From the NCBI RefSeq assembly GCF_000422245.1, contig NZ_ATHI01000005.1, forward strand, positions 248,001 through 312,000: a stretch of DNA of 64,000 nt. Direction: 5' to 3'. The position numbers and the translations under genes are program-made. Position 1 is the first letter of the stretch. Each line of letters begins with the position of its first letter. Positions 45,495 through 54,823 of the stretch are shown piece by piece. Source of the DNA: Alkalidesulfovibrio alkalitolerans DSM 16529. Its GTDB lineage: Bacteria; Desulfobacterota; Desulfovibrionia; Desulfovibrionales; Desulfovibrionaceae. The notes beneath the pieces were generated by a model. That model saw nothing but the letters and a program-made list of their open reading frames with translations. It searched no databases and was not told the DNA's origin.

Positions 45495-45615
45495 AGGCTG
45501 TTCAAAAAGCGCCAGATGCAAGGCGCGCAAAAAATTCACGGCCGACGCGCGGTTTGACCTGCGCGAAGGTCTGAATTTTTTGCAGCAGCGAAGCAGATGG
45601 TGTTTTTTCAACAGC
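45495..45615. repeat. Hairpin repeat element, copy 4, inside the dcw cluster
   Basis: Same element as copies 1-3: AGGCTGTTCAAAAAGCGCC at the left, GTGTTTTTTCAACAGC at the right, inner arms AAAAATTCA/TGAATTTTT. The central palindrome has diverged (GCGCGG...CTGCGC). It ends 4 bp before the ftsQ stop codon. Confidence 0.75.
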
Positions 45616-45618
45616 ATG

Positions 45619-46497
45619 CTAGCTCCCCGTCTTTTCCAGGCGCACCCAGACCCTGCCGCCCGAGGCGTGCAGGCTGCGCGCGAAATCCCATTCACCCCGC
45701 CGACCCAGATCCGAGGCCACCGAGGCCAGGCGGTCCAACCCCGCCTCCCAATCGGCCAGATCCAGGGCCAACGACCGTCCATCCGCGAGCAGCAGCGTGA
45801 GACTGCCGCCGCCCGCCTGCATCCATTCCACGTCGCGCAGGGCGAAAAACCAGCGCCCCTTGCCCGCCTCGGCGGCGAAACGCGGCATGTCGTCGAGCCA
45901 GCGCTCCGCGCCCGGCATCAGGTCCAGCACGGGCAGCGAGGCGAAGCGGGCCGTCTCGATGGGCGCAATCAGTTCGCCGCGCGCGTCGGCGTAAAAGAGT
46001 GTGTCCCCGCGCCGCACCCAGAAGGCCGCCTCCTTCTCGCGCACGAGAATGCGCAGCGTGCCGGGGAGCACCCGCTCGACCGTCACCGAGGCGATCCACG
46101 GATCGGCCACGAGCCGCTGCTCCACGTCGTACATGTTCAGGTCGATGGAGTTGTCGCCCTGCGCCACGCCGGAGAGAGCGAGTATCTCGGCGTCGCCCAT
46201 ACGGCTGTTGCCCTCGATTTCGATGGCCGTGAGCGCGAAATACGGGTGAACGCTGAGCCAGCGGTAGCCGTAGATGAGTCCGAGGCTGACGAGGGCCACG
46301 AACGCCAACGCCAGGCATAGGGTCAAGAGCCGCGTGATCATTCGTCCCGCGCCGCGCGCGACCTTCACGACGGCCCCGCCTTCGCCCTTGGGGGGCGGAT
46401 AGCGGTTGGGAATCTTCCTGGCCTTGGCCGGCTTGCTTCCGCCGTTGCGGGAAAGCTGGACGCGGCTCTCACGCCGCGAAAGCACCAGGGAACTCAT
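45619..46497 (-). CDS. ftsQ: Cell division protein FtsQ
   Basis: A 292-residue bitopic membrane protein of the divisome. A basic cytoplasmic tail (about 1-50) precedes a membrane segment ITRLLTLCLALAFVALVSLG (about residues 53-72). The POTRA domain follows (FALTAIEIEGNSRMGDAEIL), then the FtsQ beta domain with RVLPGTLRILVREKEAAFWV. It overlaps the murB stop by 4 bp (ATGA), so translation is coupled. FtsQ links FtsL and FtsB to the other divisome parts. Confidence 0.93.
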   Translation of the reverse strand: MSSLVLSRRESRVQLSRNGGSKPAKARKIPNRYPPPKGEGGAVVKVARGAGRMITRLLTLCLALAFVALVSLGLIYGYRWLSVHPYFALTAIEIEGNSRMGDAEILALSGVAQGDNSIDLNMYDVEQRLVADPWIASVTVERVLPGTLRILVREKEAAFWVRRGDTLFYADARGELIAPIETARFASLPVLDLMPGAERWLDDMPRFAAEAGKGRWFFALRDVEWMQAGGGSLTLLLADGRSLALDLADWEAGLDRLASVASDLGRRGEWDFARSLHASGGRVWVRLEKTGS

Positions 46498-47372
46498 CCG
46501 ACGACCTTCACTTCGAGTTCCAGCTCGATGCCGAAACGCTCGCGCACGGCCGCCCCGGCCAGAGCGATGAGCTCCAGGGCCTGTTCGGCCGTGCCCCCGC
46601 CCGTGTTGACGAGGAAGTTGGCGTGCATCTCTGAGAGCGCCATGCCGCCAACCGACCGGCCGCGAAAGCCGACCTTGTCCAGAAGCCTGCCAGCGCTCTC
46701 GCCCGCAGGGTTCTTGAAGACGCAGCCGCAGGTGGCCGCGGCCAGGGGCTGCACGGCTTTCTTGCGGGCGAAGTATTCGGCCATTTCGGCCCGGATGGCG
46801 CCTGGATCGGCCGCATCGAGCACGAGTTCGGCCTCAAGCGCCAAGAAGAAGCCCGACTCGCCCTCGGGCGCGAAACGGCGATAGCCCGCCTCCCACTGGT
46901 GAGCCTCGATCCAACGCAGCCCGCGCTCGCGCGAATAGACGAGCAGCCGCGCCAGACGGTCGCAAAAGCTTTGGCCCCAGGAGCCCGCGTTCATGGCCAC
47001 GGCCCCGCCCACGGACCCGGGAATGCCGCGCAGTCTGGCAAGGCCCGAAAGCCCCTGCGAGGCCAGCCAGTTCAGAAACGAGGGGAGCTTGAGTCCCGTG
47101 CCCACGCGAACGATTTTCCCGCCCTCGGCCTCGCCCACGATCATCGGACCGGTGGCCACGCGCGAGCTGACCAGGACGATGCCCAGGTCGCCGTCACGGG
47201 CCAGGATGTTCGACCCCGCGCCAAAGGCCAGCGGCTCGCCGCCGAGTTCGTCGAGCGCAAGGGCGAGTTCTTCCGCGTCCGTGGCCTCGCGCACCACGGC
47301 CTCGGCCAGGGCAGTGCCGCCGAGTCGAAGCGTCGTGCGCTTGGCAAGGGAGACGTCGCGGAAGATGTCCAT
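46494..47372 (-). CDS. murB: UDP-N-acetylenolpyruvoylglucosamine reductase MurB
   Basis: A 292-residue FAD enzyme that makes UDP-MurNAc. FAD-binding motifs: LGGTALAEAVVREATDAEEL, FGAGSNILARDGDLGIVLVS and GIPGSVGGAVAMNAGSWGQ. The catalytic region is CGCVFKNPAGESAGRLLDKVGF, and EMHANFLVNTGGGTAEQ closes the site. The start is ATG 47372; the longer open frame to 47486 overlaps murC. The stop of murC is 4 nt upstream, so the genes are adjacent without overlap. Confidence 0.96.
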   Translation of the reverse strand: MDIFRDVSLAKRTTLRLGGTALAEAVVREATDAEELALALDELGGEPLAFGAGSNILARDGDLGIVLVSSRVATGPMIVGEAEGGKIVRVGTGLKLPSFLNWLASQGLSGLARLRGIPGSVGGAVAMNAGSWGQSFCDRLARLLVYSRERGLRWIEAHQWEAGYRRFAPEGESGFFLALEAELVLDAADPGAIRAEMAEYFARKKAVQPLAAATCGCVFKNPAGESAGRLLDKVGFRGRSVGGMALSEMHANFLVNTGGGTAEQALELIALAGAAVRERFGIELELEVKVVG

Positions 47373-47376
47373 GCGC

Positions 47377-48747
47377 TTACGCCTGCTCCAGGTAGCGGGG
47401 GCCAAGGGTGGTGATGTTGCCCGCGCCGAGCGTGAGCAACAGGTCGCGCGGCCTGAGAATGTTGGGCAGTGCGGCCAGCATTTCATCCAGGCTCTGGAAA
47501 TATTCGACCGCGGTCTTGCTCACCTGACGCACGCCCTGGGCCAAGCTCTGGCCCGAGACGCCGGGGATCGGGGCCTCGGAGGCCGCGTAGATCTCAGTGA
47601 GCAAAAGCAGGTCGCAGTTCTCGAAGACCGTGCAGAACTCGCCGAACAGGGCCTGCGTGCGGGTGAAGCGGTGCGGCTGGAAGGCCACTACCAGACGACG
47701 GTCCGGATAGCAGGCCCGGGCGGTTTCGAGCGTGGCCCTGATCTCTGCCGGGTGGTGCCCGTAGTCGTCCACCACCAGCACGCCGCGCTTCTCACCCTTG
47801 ATTTCGAAGCGGCGGCCCACGCCGCCGAAGCCCGCCAGGGCCTCCACGACCTTCTCCTTGGGCAGCCCGGCCTCGATGGCCACGCCGATGACGCCAAGGG
47901 CGTTCAGAATGTTGTGCCTGCCCGGCTGGTTCAGGGTCACGTCAGCCCAGTGCTCGCCGTGCACGAAAACCCGGAAGATGCCGCGAAGCCCGGACTGCAC
48001 GACCTGAGCGCGAATGGCGTTGTCCTTGCCGAAGCCATAGGTCAGCACGCGGCGACGCACGCGGGGCAGGAGCCTGCGCACGCCGGGGTCGTCGCCGCAG
48101 ACCACGTTCAGTCCATAGAACGGCGTGGAGTTCATGAACTGCACGAAGGCTTCGTCGATCTCCTCGATGCCGCCGGTGTAGTGGTCGAGATGGTCGGCAT
48201 CGACGTTGGTGACCACGGTGAGCATGGGCGTGAGGCACAAGAACGAGCCGTCGGATTCGTCGGCCTCGGCGATCAGGTATTCACCCTCGCCCAGGTAGGC
48301 GTTGGAACCGTAAGCGTTGAGCCTGCCGCCGATGATCACCGTGGGGTCGAGCCCGGCGGCGGCGAAGACCTCGGCCATGAGCGAGGTGGTGGTGGTCTTG
48401 CCATGCGTTCCGGCCACGGCGATGCCCGATTTCAGGCGCATCAGCTCGGCCAGCATCTCGGCGCGCGGGATCACGGGGATACCGCGTTCGCGGGCGACTT
48501 CGAGTTCGGGATTCGAATCGGGGATGGCCGTGGACTTGACCACCACATCCACGTTCTCGGCCACGTTGTCCGGGCCGTGGCCGATGAAGACCGTGGCCCC
48601 GAGCTTCATCAGCCGCTTGGTGACCTGCCCCATGGCCACGTCCGAGCCGGACACCGCGTAGCCCTGGTTGAGGAGCACCTCGGCGATGCCGCTCATGCCG
48701 GAGCCGCCAATGCCGATCATGTGAATGTGTCTGACCTTGGTGCGCAT
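47377..48747 (-). CDS. murC: UDP-N-acetylmuramate-L-alanine ligase MurC
   Basis: A 456-residue Mur ligase adding L-alanine to UDP-MurNAc. N-terminal motif [23 protein letters not shown] loop [19 protein letters not shown] (about residues 108-126), [19 protein letters not shown] and the late region [17 protein letters not shown]. These are complete, so the enzyme should be active. AGGAGAGAC precedes ATG 48747. It starts 8 nt after the murG stop. Confidence 0.97.
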   Translation of the reverse strand: MRTKVRHIHMIGIGGSGMSGIAEVLLNQGYAVSGSDVAMGQVTKRLMKLGATVFIGHGPDNVAENVDVVVKSTAIPDSNPELEVARERGIPVIPRAEMLAELMRLKSGIAVAGTHGKTTTTSLMAEVFAAAGLDPTVIIGGRLNAYGSNAYLGEGEYLIAEADESDGSFLCLTPMLTVVTNVDADHLDHYTGGIEEIDEAFVQFMNSTPFYGLNVVCGDDPGVRRLLPRVRRRVLTYGFGKDNAIRAQVVQSGLRGIFRVFVHGEHWADVTLNQPGRHNILNALGVIGVAIEAGLPKEKVVEALAGFGGVGRRFEIKGEKRGVLVVDDYGHHPAEIRATLETARACYPDRRLVVAFQPHRFTRTQALFGEFCTVFENCDLLLLTEIYAASEAPIPGVSGQSLAQGVRQVSKTAVEYFQSLDEMLAALPNILRPRDLLLTLGAGNITTLGPRYLEQA

Positions 48748-48755
48748 GTCTCTCC

Positions 48756-49847
48756 TCAGGCCGAAGCGGCCAGCCTCTCGAGCTCGTCCACCACGGCGGC
48801 GGCCGCGTCCGGGCGGCCCTCGGCCCTGGCGGCGCGGGCCATGAGCAAAAGTTTTTCCGGATCGCCGAAAAGCCCGAGCACGATCTCGGCCAGCCGCTCG
48901 GGCGTGGCCTCGTTCTCGGGCAACAGCTCGGCCGCGCCGCGAGAGGCCAAGTACCGGGCGTTGACGGTCTGATGATCGTGCGTGGCGTACGGGAAAGGCA
49001 CGAGAATCGAAGGCCTGCCCGCCACGGTCAGCTCGGCCAGGGTCGTGGCCCCGGCGCGTCCGGCCACCAGATCGGCCCAGGCGTAGGCCTCGGCCATGTC
49101 CTCGACGAAGGGCGCGACGCGCGGCGGCTCGCCTCCCTGGGCTGCGTAGATCGAGGCCACTCGCTCGTGGTCCGCCGCGCCGGTCTGGTGCCACAACTTC
49201 ACGCCGCGCTGCGCAAGCCGCGGCCAGGCCGCGGCCACGGCGGAGTTGAGGGCTCGCGCGCCCTGGCTGCCGCCAAGGACCAGAAGATGCGCGCCGCCGC
49301 TCCCGCTCTCGCGTTCACCCGCCCCGCGCACGGCCGTGATGGCGGCGCGCACCGGATTGCCCGTGCGCACGGTCTTGTCCGAGTCGAAAGCGCCCTGCTC
49401 GTCGGGATAGGTCATGAGCACGCGGTCCGCGAGGCGGCCGAGCAGCCTGTTGGCCGCGCCCGGCACGGAATTCTGCTCGTGGACGGCCGTGGGCACGCGG
49501 CAGAGTCGCGCCGCCACGACCGGGCAAAAGCCCGCGTAGCCGCCGAACCCGGCCACCACCTGGGGCTTCTCGCGCGCCACGATCCCCCGGGCCAGCACGA
49601 TCCCGCGCGCGAGCCCCGCCAGGGCGCCCACGGCGCGAAGCCCCCGGCCGAGCACGCCGCGCACGGGCAGGCCCGTGAATTCGAGTCCGGCCTTCGCGGC
49701 AAGCTCCTTCTCGGGTCCGTAAGCGCCGCCGATGAAATGCACCCGCGCCGATGGCTCGCGGCGTCTGATCTCCTCGGCCACGGCCAGGGCCGGGAAGATG
49801 TGGCCGCCCGTGCCGCCCGTGGTCAGGATGACGCGCGAAAGCTTCAT
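48756..49847 (-). CDS. murG: UDP-GlcNAc:lipid I GlcNAc transferase MurG
   Basis: A 363-residue GT-B glycosyltransferase that forms lipid II at the inner membrane face. It has [20 protein letters not shown] at the N terminus, [32 protein letters not shown], and the nucleotide-binding region [16 protein letters not shown], then [23 protein letters not shown] 49847 overlaps the ftsW stop by 4 bp. Confidence 0.97.
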   Translation of the reverse strand: MKLSRVILTTGGTGGHIFPALAVAEEIRRREPSARVHFIGGAYGPEKELAAKAGLEFTGLPVRGVLGRGLRAVGALAGLARGIVLARGIVAREKPQVVAGFGGYAGFCPVVAARLCRVPTAVHEQNSVPGAANRLLGRLADRVLMTYPDEQGAFDSDKTVRTGNPVRAAITAVRGAGERESGSGGAHLLVLGGSQGARALNSAVAAAWPRLAQRGVKLWHQTGAADHERVASIYAAQGGEPPRVAPFVEDMAEAYAWADLVAGRAGATTLAELTVAGRPSILVPFPYATHDHQTVNARYLASRGAAELLPENEATPERLAEIVLGLFGDPEKLLLMARAARAEGRPDAAAAVVDELERLAASA

Positions 49848-51019
49848 GCCGCGCCTCCCATGGCCGCCGGGCCCAGGGCCTGGACCGTGCGCTCGCCCTG
49901 CCTGCCGGGCCGGGCCGTGCGCGAGAGGTTGAGCAAAAGCCCGAGGCAGACGAAAGACATGACCACCTGCGAGCCGCCGTAGCTCAGGAAGGGCATGGGC
50001 ACGCCCTTGGGCGGCACGGTGCCGAGCACCACCGCCAGATTCATGAGGAACCCGAGCCCTAGGACCAGGGTCAGGCCGTAGGCCGTGAAGCGGTCGCGCA
50101 GGTCGTCCTGGCGCAGCGCCGTCAGGAACGAGCGCCAGAGGATGATGCCGATCAACACGAAGACCACGGAGACGCCCAGGAATCCCGTCTCCTCGCCGAC
50201 CACGGCCATCAGGAAGTCGTTGTGCGCCTCGGGCAGGAAGAAGAGCTTCTGCCGCCCCGCGCCGAGCCCCACGCCGGTGATCCGGCCCGCGCCGAAGGCG
50301 TACAGCGACTGCACGAGCTGATACCCGGTGTTGCCCGCGTCTTGGAATGGGTCCAGGAAGGCCAGCATGCGCTTCAGGCGGTAGGGCGAGTGCAGGATGA
50401 GCATTACGGCCGCGCCGCAGGCCAGGGCGAAGGTCATGAAAAGGTAGACGAAGCGCGTGCCGCCGGCCAGACACATGAGGAAGAGCAGCGCGCAGAGCAT
50501 GGCCGCGCCACCGAAGTCGGGCTGGGCCAGAAGCAGCATGGCCAAAAGCCCCGTGACCGCGAAGGGCGGGATGAAGCCGATGGCGAAGGACTGCACCTTG
50601 TCCTGCTTGCCCGCGAAGAAATAGGCCAGATAGAGCACCAGGGCCACCTTGGCCATCTCCAGGGGCTGCACGGAGAGCGGCCCGAGCCTGAGCCAACGCT
50701 TGGCGCCGTTGACCTCCACGCCCAGGGGCGAGAAGGCCGTGGCCAGAAACAGCGCGATGACCAGGGCCAGCCAGATGTACACGCCGCCGTGCACGACGCG
50801 CCGGGGAATCACGGCGCAAGCGGCCATGCAGACCGCGCCGACGGCGCAGAACAGGGCTTGGCGATGGAAGAAATGGTATTTCGCGCCGAAGAAGCGCTCG
50901 GCCATGATGCCCGAGGCGGAGAGGACCATGATCAGGCCGAAGGCCGCAAGCAGGAGACCGGCCGCGAGCAGCCACCAGTCCACGCCCAGGGCGTTTGCAG
51001 TCTTCGCTTCGGCGCTCAC
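49844..51019 (-). CDS. ftsW: Peptidoglycan glycosyltransferase FtsW
   Basis: A 391-residue SEDS-family membrane protein with about 10 membrane helices, the septal glycan polymerase that works with FtsI. It has KRWLRLGPLSVQPLEMAKVA, typical of SEDS proteins, and FLMAVVGEETGFLGVSVVFV, then PPKGVPMPFLSYGGSQVV. The start is GTG 51019 (VSAEAKTANAL), overlapping the murD stop by 4 bp (GTGA). An ATG-less upstream extension would run into murD. Confidence 0.95.
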   Translation of the reverse strand: MSAEAKTANALGVDWWLLAAGLLLAAFGLIMVLSASGIMAERFFGAKYHFFHRQALFCAVGAVCMAACAVIPRRVVHGGVYIWLALVIALFLATAFSPLGVEVNGAKRWLRLGPLSVQPLEMAKVALVLYLAYFFAGKQDKVQSFAIGFIPPFAVTGLLAMLLLAQPDFGGAAMLCALLFLMCLAGGTRFVYLFMTFALACGAAVMLILHSPYRLKRMLAFLDPFQDAGNTGYQLVQSLYAFGAGRITGVGLGAGRQKLFFLPEAHNDFLMAVVGEETGFLGVSVVFVLIGIILWRSFLTALRQDDLRDRFTAYGLTLVLGLGFLMNLAVVLGTVPPKGVPMPFLSYGGSQVVMSFVCLGLLLNLSRTARPGRQGERTVQALGPAAMGGAA

Positions 51020-52317
51020 GCGAGCTCCTTGGCCACGCGCGCGAAATCGCGGCCGCGCGCGGTGTAGTCGGTGTACAGGTCGAAACTCGACGTGCCCGGA
51101 GAGAGCAGGATCACGTCGCCCTCGGCGGAATCGGCAAAGGCCTTGCGCACGGCCTCTTCCAGGGTCGCGTGCCAAGTCAGCGGCACCACGCCCTTCCAGG
51201 CGGGCTCAAAGATCTCGCGGCTGGCCCCGAACAGCGCCACCGAGGCGGCGTGCTCGCGCAGAAGCGGCACGAGCAGGGCCGGGTCGCCGCCCTTGTACTT
51301 GCCGCCCGCCAAAAGCCGCACGGGTCTGTCGAAGGAACGCAGGGCCGCGGCCACGGCCTCGAAGGTGGTGGCCTTGGAGTCGTTGACGAAGAGCCTGCCG
51401 TTCACCTCGGCCACGGCCTCCAGGCGGTGGGGCTTGGGCGAGAAGGCGGCCACGGCCGCGCGCGCCTGCTCCTCGGTCACGCCGAAGGGACGCACGGCCA
51501 GCCAGGCGGCCTCCATATTGGCCTTGTTGTGCGGGCCGATGAGCCGCGACACGGCCGAGAAGCGTTCCGTGGGCACGAAATAGACGCGCGCGGCCCTGGT
51601 GAACTCGCGGCCTTCCAGTTCGTCCTTCATCTCCAGCGGGACCACGGCCAAATCGCCGGCGTCCTGCCGGGCGAAGATGCGCAGCTTGGCCTGGAGGTAC
51701 TCCTCCATGTCCGCGTGCCAGTCCAGGTGGTTGGGCGAGAAGTTGAGCAGCACGGCCACGCGCGGCCTGAAGGAGCGGCAGTTCTGGAGTTGGAAGCTCG
51801 ACACTTCGAGCACCACCACGTCGGCCTTCTCCCCGTTCACGCCCTCCAGGAGGTAGGTCGAGGGCGGGGTGCCGATGTTGCCGCCCAGAAAGACTTTCTT
51901 GCCCGCCTCTTCGAGCATGCGCGCGACGAGGCTGACCGTGGTCGTCTTGCCGTTGGTACCCGTGACGGCGATGACGGGCTCGGAGAGAAACCACGAGGCC
52001 AGCTCGATCTCGGCCATGATTTTCTGCTCGGGCACGTCGGCCAGCACCTCGCCCAGACTCGCCCTGGCGATGCCAGGCGAAAGCACGACCATGTCGGCCC
52101 CGGCGAATTGCTCCCTGGTGTGCGCGCCGCTCTCGAAGGCCACGCCGGTTTCTTCAACGAAGGCCTTGACGGCCTCGCCCGGCTCTGCGGAGTCCAGGAG
52201 CCTGACCGTGGCCCCGAGCGCCAAAAGCAGCCGCGCGGCCGCGCGGCCCGAGGCCCCGGCTCCGACCACCACGGCCTTGTGGCCCGCGAGTTGTCCGCTG
52301 TGTATCAGTTCGCGCAC
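51016..52317 (-). CDS. murD: UDP-N-acetylmuramoyl-L-alanine:D-glutamate ligase MurD
   Basis: A 433-residue Mur ligase. It has KAVVVGAGASGRAAARLLLA, the ATP loop VIAVTGTNGKTTTVSLVARML (about residues 113-132), LNFSPNHLDWHADMEEYLQA, NDSKATTFEAVAAALRSF and LLSPGTSSFDLYTDYTARG. It starts with GTG at 52317, 13 nt after the mraY stop. It adds D-glutamate in the cytoplasmic phase of peptidoglycan synthesis. Confidence 0.96.
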   Translation of the reverse strand: MRELIHSGQLAGHKAVVVGAGASGRAAARLLLALGATVRLLDSAEPGEAVKAFVEETGVAFESGAHTREQFAGADMVVLSPGIARASLGEVLADVPEQKIMAEIELASWFLSEPVIAVTGTNGKTTTVSLVARMLEEAGKKVFLGGNIGTPPSTYLLEGVNGEKADVVVLEVSSFQLQNCRSFRPRVAVLLNFSPNHLDWHADMEEYLQAKLRIFARQDAGDLAVVPLEMKDELEGREFTRAARVYFVPTERFSAVSRLIGPHNKANMEAAWLAVRPFGVTEEQARAAVAAFSPKPHRLEAVAEVNGRLFVNDSKATTFEAVAAALRSFDRPVRLLAGGKYKGGDPALLVPLLREHAASVALFGASREIFEPAWKGVVPLTWHATLEEAVRKAFADSAEGDVILLSPGTSSFDLYTDYTARGRDFARVAKELA

Positions 52318-52330
52318 GTCGTTCGTCCCG

Positions 52331-53407
52331 TCAACGCAGTTTCAGCGTGCTCAGGGCCACCAGGGCGAAGAGCACGGATATGATCCAGAACCGGATGATG
52401 ATCTTTGACTCGGGAATGCCTTTCATCTCGAAATGATGGTGCAGCGGGGCCATGCGGAAGATGCGCTTGCCGCCCGTCATCTTGAAGTAGCCGACCTGGA
52501 CGATGACCGAGAGTGTCTCGATGACGAACAGCCCGCCCACGAGCACCAGCAACAACTCCTGCTTGGCCGTGACGGCCACGAAGCCCAAAGCCCCGCCGAG
52601 CGAAAGCGAGCCCACGTCGCCCATGAAGACCTGGGCCGGATAGGCGTTGAACCACAAAAAACCGAGGCCCGCGCCCAACAGCGCGGCGCAAAAGACCGTG
52701 ATCTCGCCCACGCCCGGCACGTAGGGCACCTGAAGATATTCGGCCATGCGCACGTTACCCGCCACGTAGACGAAGACCCCGAAGACCACGGCCGCGATGA
52801 CCGTGGGCACGATGGCCAGTCCGTCCAGGCCGTCGGTCAGGTTCACTCCGTTGGAGGCCCCGACCATGACCAGCACCGCGAAGGGGATGTAGAGCAGTCC
52901 CAGGTCGGGCTGCACGTTCTTGAAGAATGGCACGGCAAGCCGCGTGGAGTAGGCCGGATCGTCGAGCAGGAGAAAGACGGCCAGGGCCGCGATAAACACC
53001 TGGCCGATAAACTTGGCCTTGGCCGAAAGCCCTTTGTTCTGTTTCTTGCAGACCTTCAGATAGTCGTCGTAGAGCCCCACGAGGCCGAATCCAGTGAAAA
53101 CCAGGAGAGCCAGCCACACGCGGGGGTTGGCCACGTCGGCCCAGAGCAGCGTGGCCGGAAGCACGGCGAACATGATGAGCAGGCCGCCCATGGTCGGCGT
53201 GCCAGCCTTGCTCGCGTGGGCCTTTACGTCCTCGTGGATGCACTGGCCGCACTTGAGCTTGGTCAGCCAGCGGATCACGGCCGGGCCCACGGCAATGGCG
53301 ATGATCAGCGCAGTGAGGAAGGCGTAGATCGAGCGGAACGTAATGTAGCGGAAAACGTTCAGCGCGCCGAACTGGTCCGAGAGGGGGACGAGCAGGTTGT
53401 AAAGCAT
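52331..53407 (-). CDS. mraY: Phospho-MurNAc-pentapeptide transferase MraY
   Basis: A 358-residue integral membrane enzyme with about 10 helices that makes lipid I. Conserved motifs: [38 protein letters not shown] with the catalytic Asp pair, [16 protein letters not shown] and the C-terminal loop [20 protein letters not shown]. It begins 1 nt after the murF stop. All residues expected for Mg2+ and lipid binding seem present. Confidence 0.97.
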   Translation of the reverse strand: MLYNLLVPLSDQFGALNVFRYITFRSIYAFLTALIIAIAVGPAVIRWLTKLKCGQCIHEDVKAHASKAGTPTMGGLLIMFAVLPATLLWADVANPRVWLALLVFTGFGLVGLYDDYLKVCKKQNKGLSAKAKFIGQVFIAALAVFLLLDDPAYSTRLAVPFFKNVQPDLGLLYIPFAVLVMVGASNGVNLTDGLDGLAIVPTVIAAVVFGVFVYVAGNVRMAEYLQVPYVPGVGEITVFCAALLGAGLGFLWFNAYPAQVFMGDVGSLSLGGALGFVAVTAKQELLLVLVGGLFVIETLSVIVQVGYFKMTGGKRIFRMAPLHHHFEMKGIPESKIIIRFWIISVLFALVALSTLKLR

Positions 53408-54823
53408 CTAGGATTCACCCTCCCCGGCGCGCAGGCCGTTTTCGAGCAGCGCGCAGAACTCTTCCATGCGGCAGGAACGCGAGCCCTTGACGAGGACCAC
53501 GCCATCGCAGCCCTCGCGGGCCACGAATCCTGCCCAGGCTGCGGCGAAATCCTCGGGACTTTGCACGGCCACAAACAGGCCACGCCAGGATTCGCCGCCA
53601 AGACCCAGGCGAACGTCCTCGGCCCGCTCACCCCGCCAGAAGACGGCCCGCACGGCCGTCTTGGCAATGAAACGGCCGAGGTCGCGGTGAGCTTCAACGG
53701 CGCTCTCGCCAAGTTCGAGCATGTCGCCCAGCACCAGCACCAGCGGACGTCCGGCGGCCATGCCCTCGGCGCAGGCGATGGCCCGGCGCATGGAGAGCGG
53801 ATTGGCGTTATAGGTGTCGTCGATGAGAGTGGACCCGCCGATCTCGCGGCAGCTGAAGCGCCCTTCCACGGCCACGGCGCGCGTAAGCGTCCGCGCGGTT
53901 TCGTCCGGCGTGAATCCAGCCAGCGCGGCCACGGCGAAGACCGCGCCCACGTTCTCGGCGAAGTGCTCGCCAGGATAGGGAAGCTCGCAGGATATCTTCT
54001 CGCCCATAACCGAGAGTTCGAAGCGACCCAGGCCCGGTCCGGCCGGTCCACGCCACAGGCAGACCACGTCGCCCGTGACGTCCTCGCGCGTGGACAGGGC
54101 CACGAGCGGCACGCCGTGGGCGCAGGCGGCCTCCCACAGATCGGGGTGACTGCGATTGATCACGGCCGTTCCGCCTTCGCGCACGAAACCCACCAGGGCG
54201 GCCTTGGCCTTGGCCACGCCCTTGAGGTCGCCCAGACCCTCCAGATGCGCGGGGCCGATGTTGTGGATCACGGCCACGTCGGGAAGGGCGATGGCGCCAA
54301 GCTCCTCCATGTCGCCGCGCCTGCTGATGCCAAGCTCCATGACCCAGTAGTCTTCTTCGCCGCTGGTTCCCAAGATGGACAGGGGCAGGCCGAGCTGATT
54401 GTTGAAATTCTTGTGGTTTCTGGCCACCGTGAAGCGTGTGGAGAGGGTCGTTGCGAGCATCTCCTTGAGCGTCGTCTTGCCCGCCGATCCGGTCACGGCG
54501 ATGACGCGCGAACGGCGCGACAAGCGCCAAGCCCGGGCCAGGACACCGAGCGCCGCCAGTACGTCGCGCACCACGAGCACCGGAGCTGCGACGTGTGGCA
54601 GGGGCCGCGACGCGAGCACCGCGCCCGCGCCCTTTTCCACAGCCTGGGCCGCGAAGTCGTGGCCGTCGGCCCGCTCGCCCGGCAGGCAGGCGAAAAGATC
54701 GCCCTCGCGCGCCTCGCGGCTGTCCACCACCACCCGGCGCAACTCGCGCGCGAGTTCGGCGGCCGAAAGGCCGGTCGGATCGGCCGCCGTGACGGCGGCT
54801 ATCTCGGCCACGCTCAAGAGCAT
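53408..54823 (-). CDS. murF: UDP-MurNAc-tripeptide:D-Ala-D-Ala ligase MurF
   Basis: A 471-residue Mur ligase that adds D-Ala-D-Ala. ATP loop VIAVTGSAGKTTLKEMLATTL (about residues 110-128), FNNQLGLPLSILGT, VIHNIGPAHLEGLGDLKGVA, IDDTYNANPLSMRRAIA and LVLGDMLELGESAVEAHRDL are all clear. It overlaps murE by 10 bp. No ddl gene is present in the cluster, so the D-Ala-D-Ala ligase must lie elsewhere. Confidence 0.97.
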   Translation of the reverse strand: MLLSVAEIAAVTAADPTGLSAAELARELRRVVVDSREAREGDLFACLPGERADGHDFAAQAVEKGAGAVLASRPLPHVAAPVLVVRDVLAALGVLARAWRLSRRSRVIAVTGSAGKTTLKEMLATTLSTRFTVARNHKNFNNQLGLPLSILGTSGEEDYWVMELGISRRGDMEELGAIALPDVAVIHNIGPAHLEGLGDLKGVAKAKAALVGFVREGGTAVINRSHPDLWEAACAHGVPLVALSTREDVTGDVVCLWRGPAGPGLGRFELSVMGEKISCELPYPGEHFAENVGAVFAVAALAGFTPDETARTLTRAVAVEGRFSCREIGGSTLIDDTYNANPLSMRRAIACAEGMAAGRPLVLVLGDMLELGESAVEAHRDLGRFIAKTAVRAVFWRGERAEDVRLGLGGESWRGLFVAVQSPEDFAAAWAGFVAREGCDGVVLVKGSRSCRMEEFCALLENGLRAGEGES

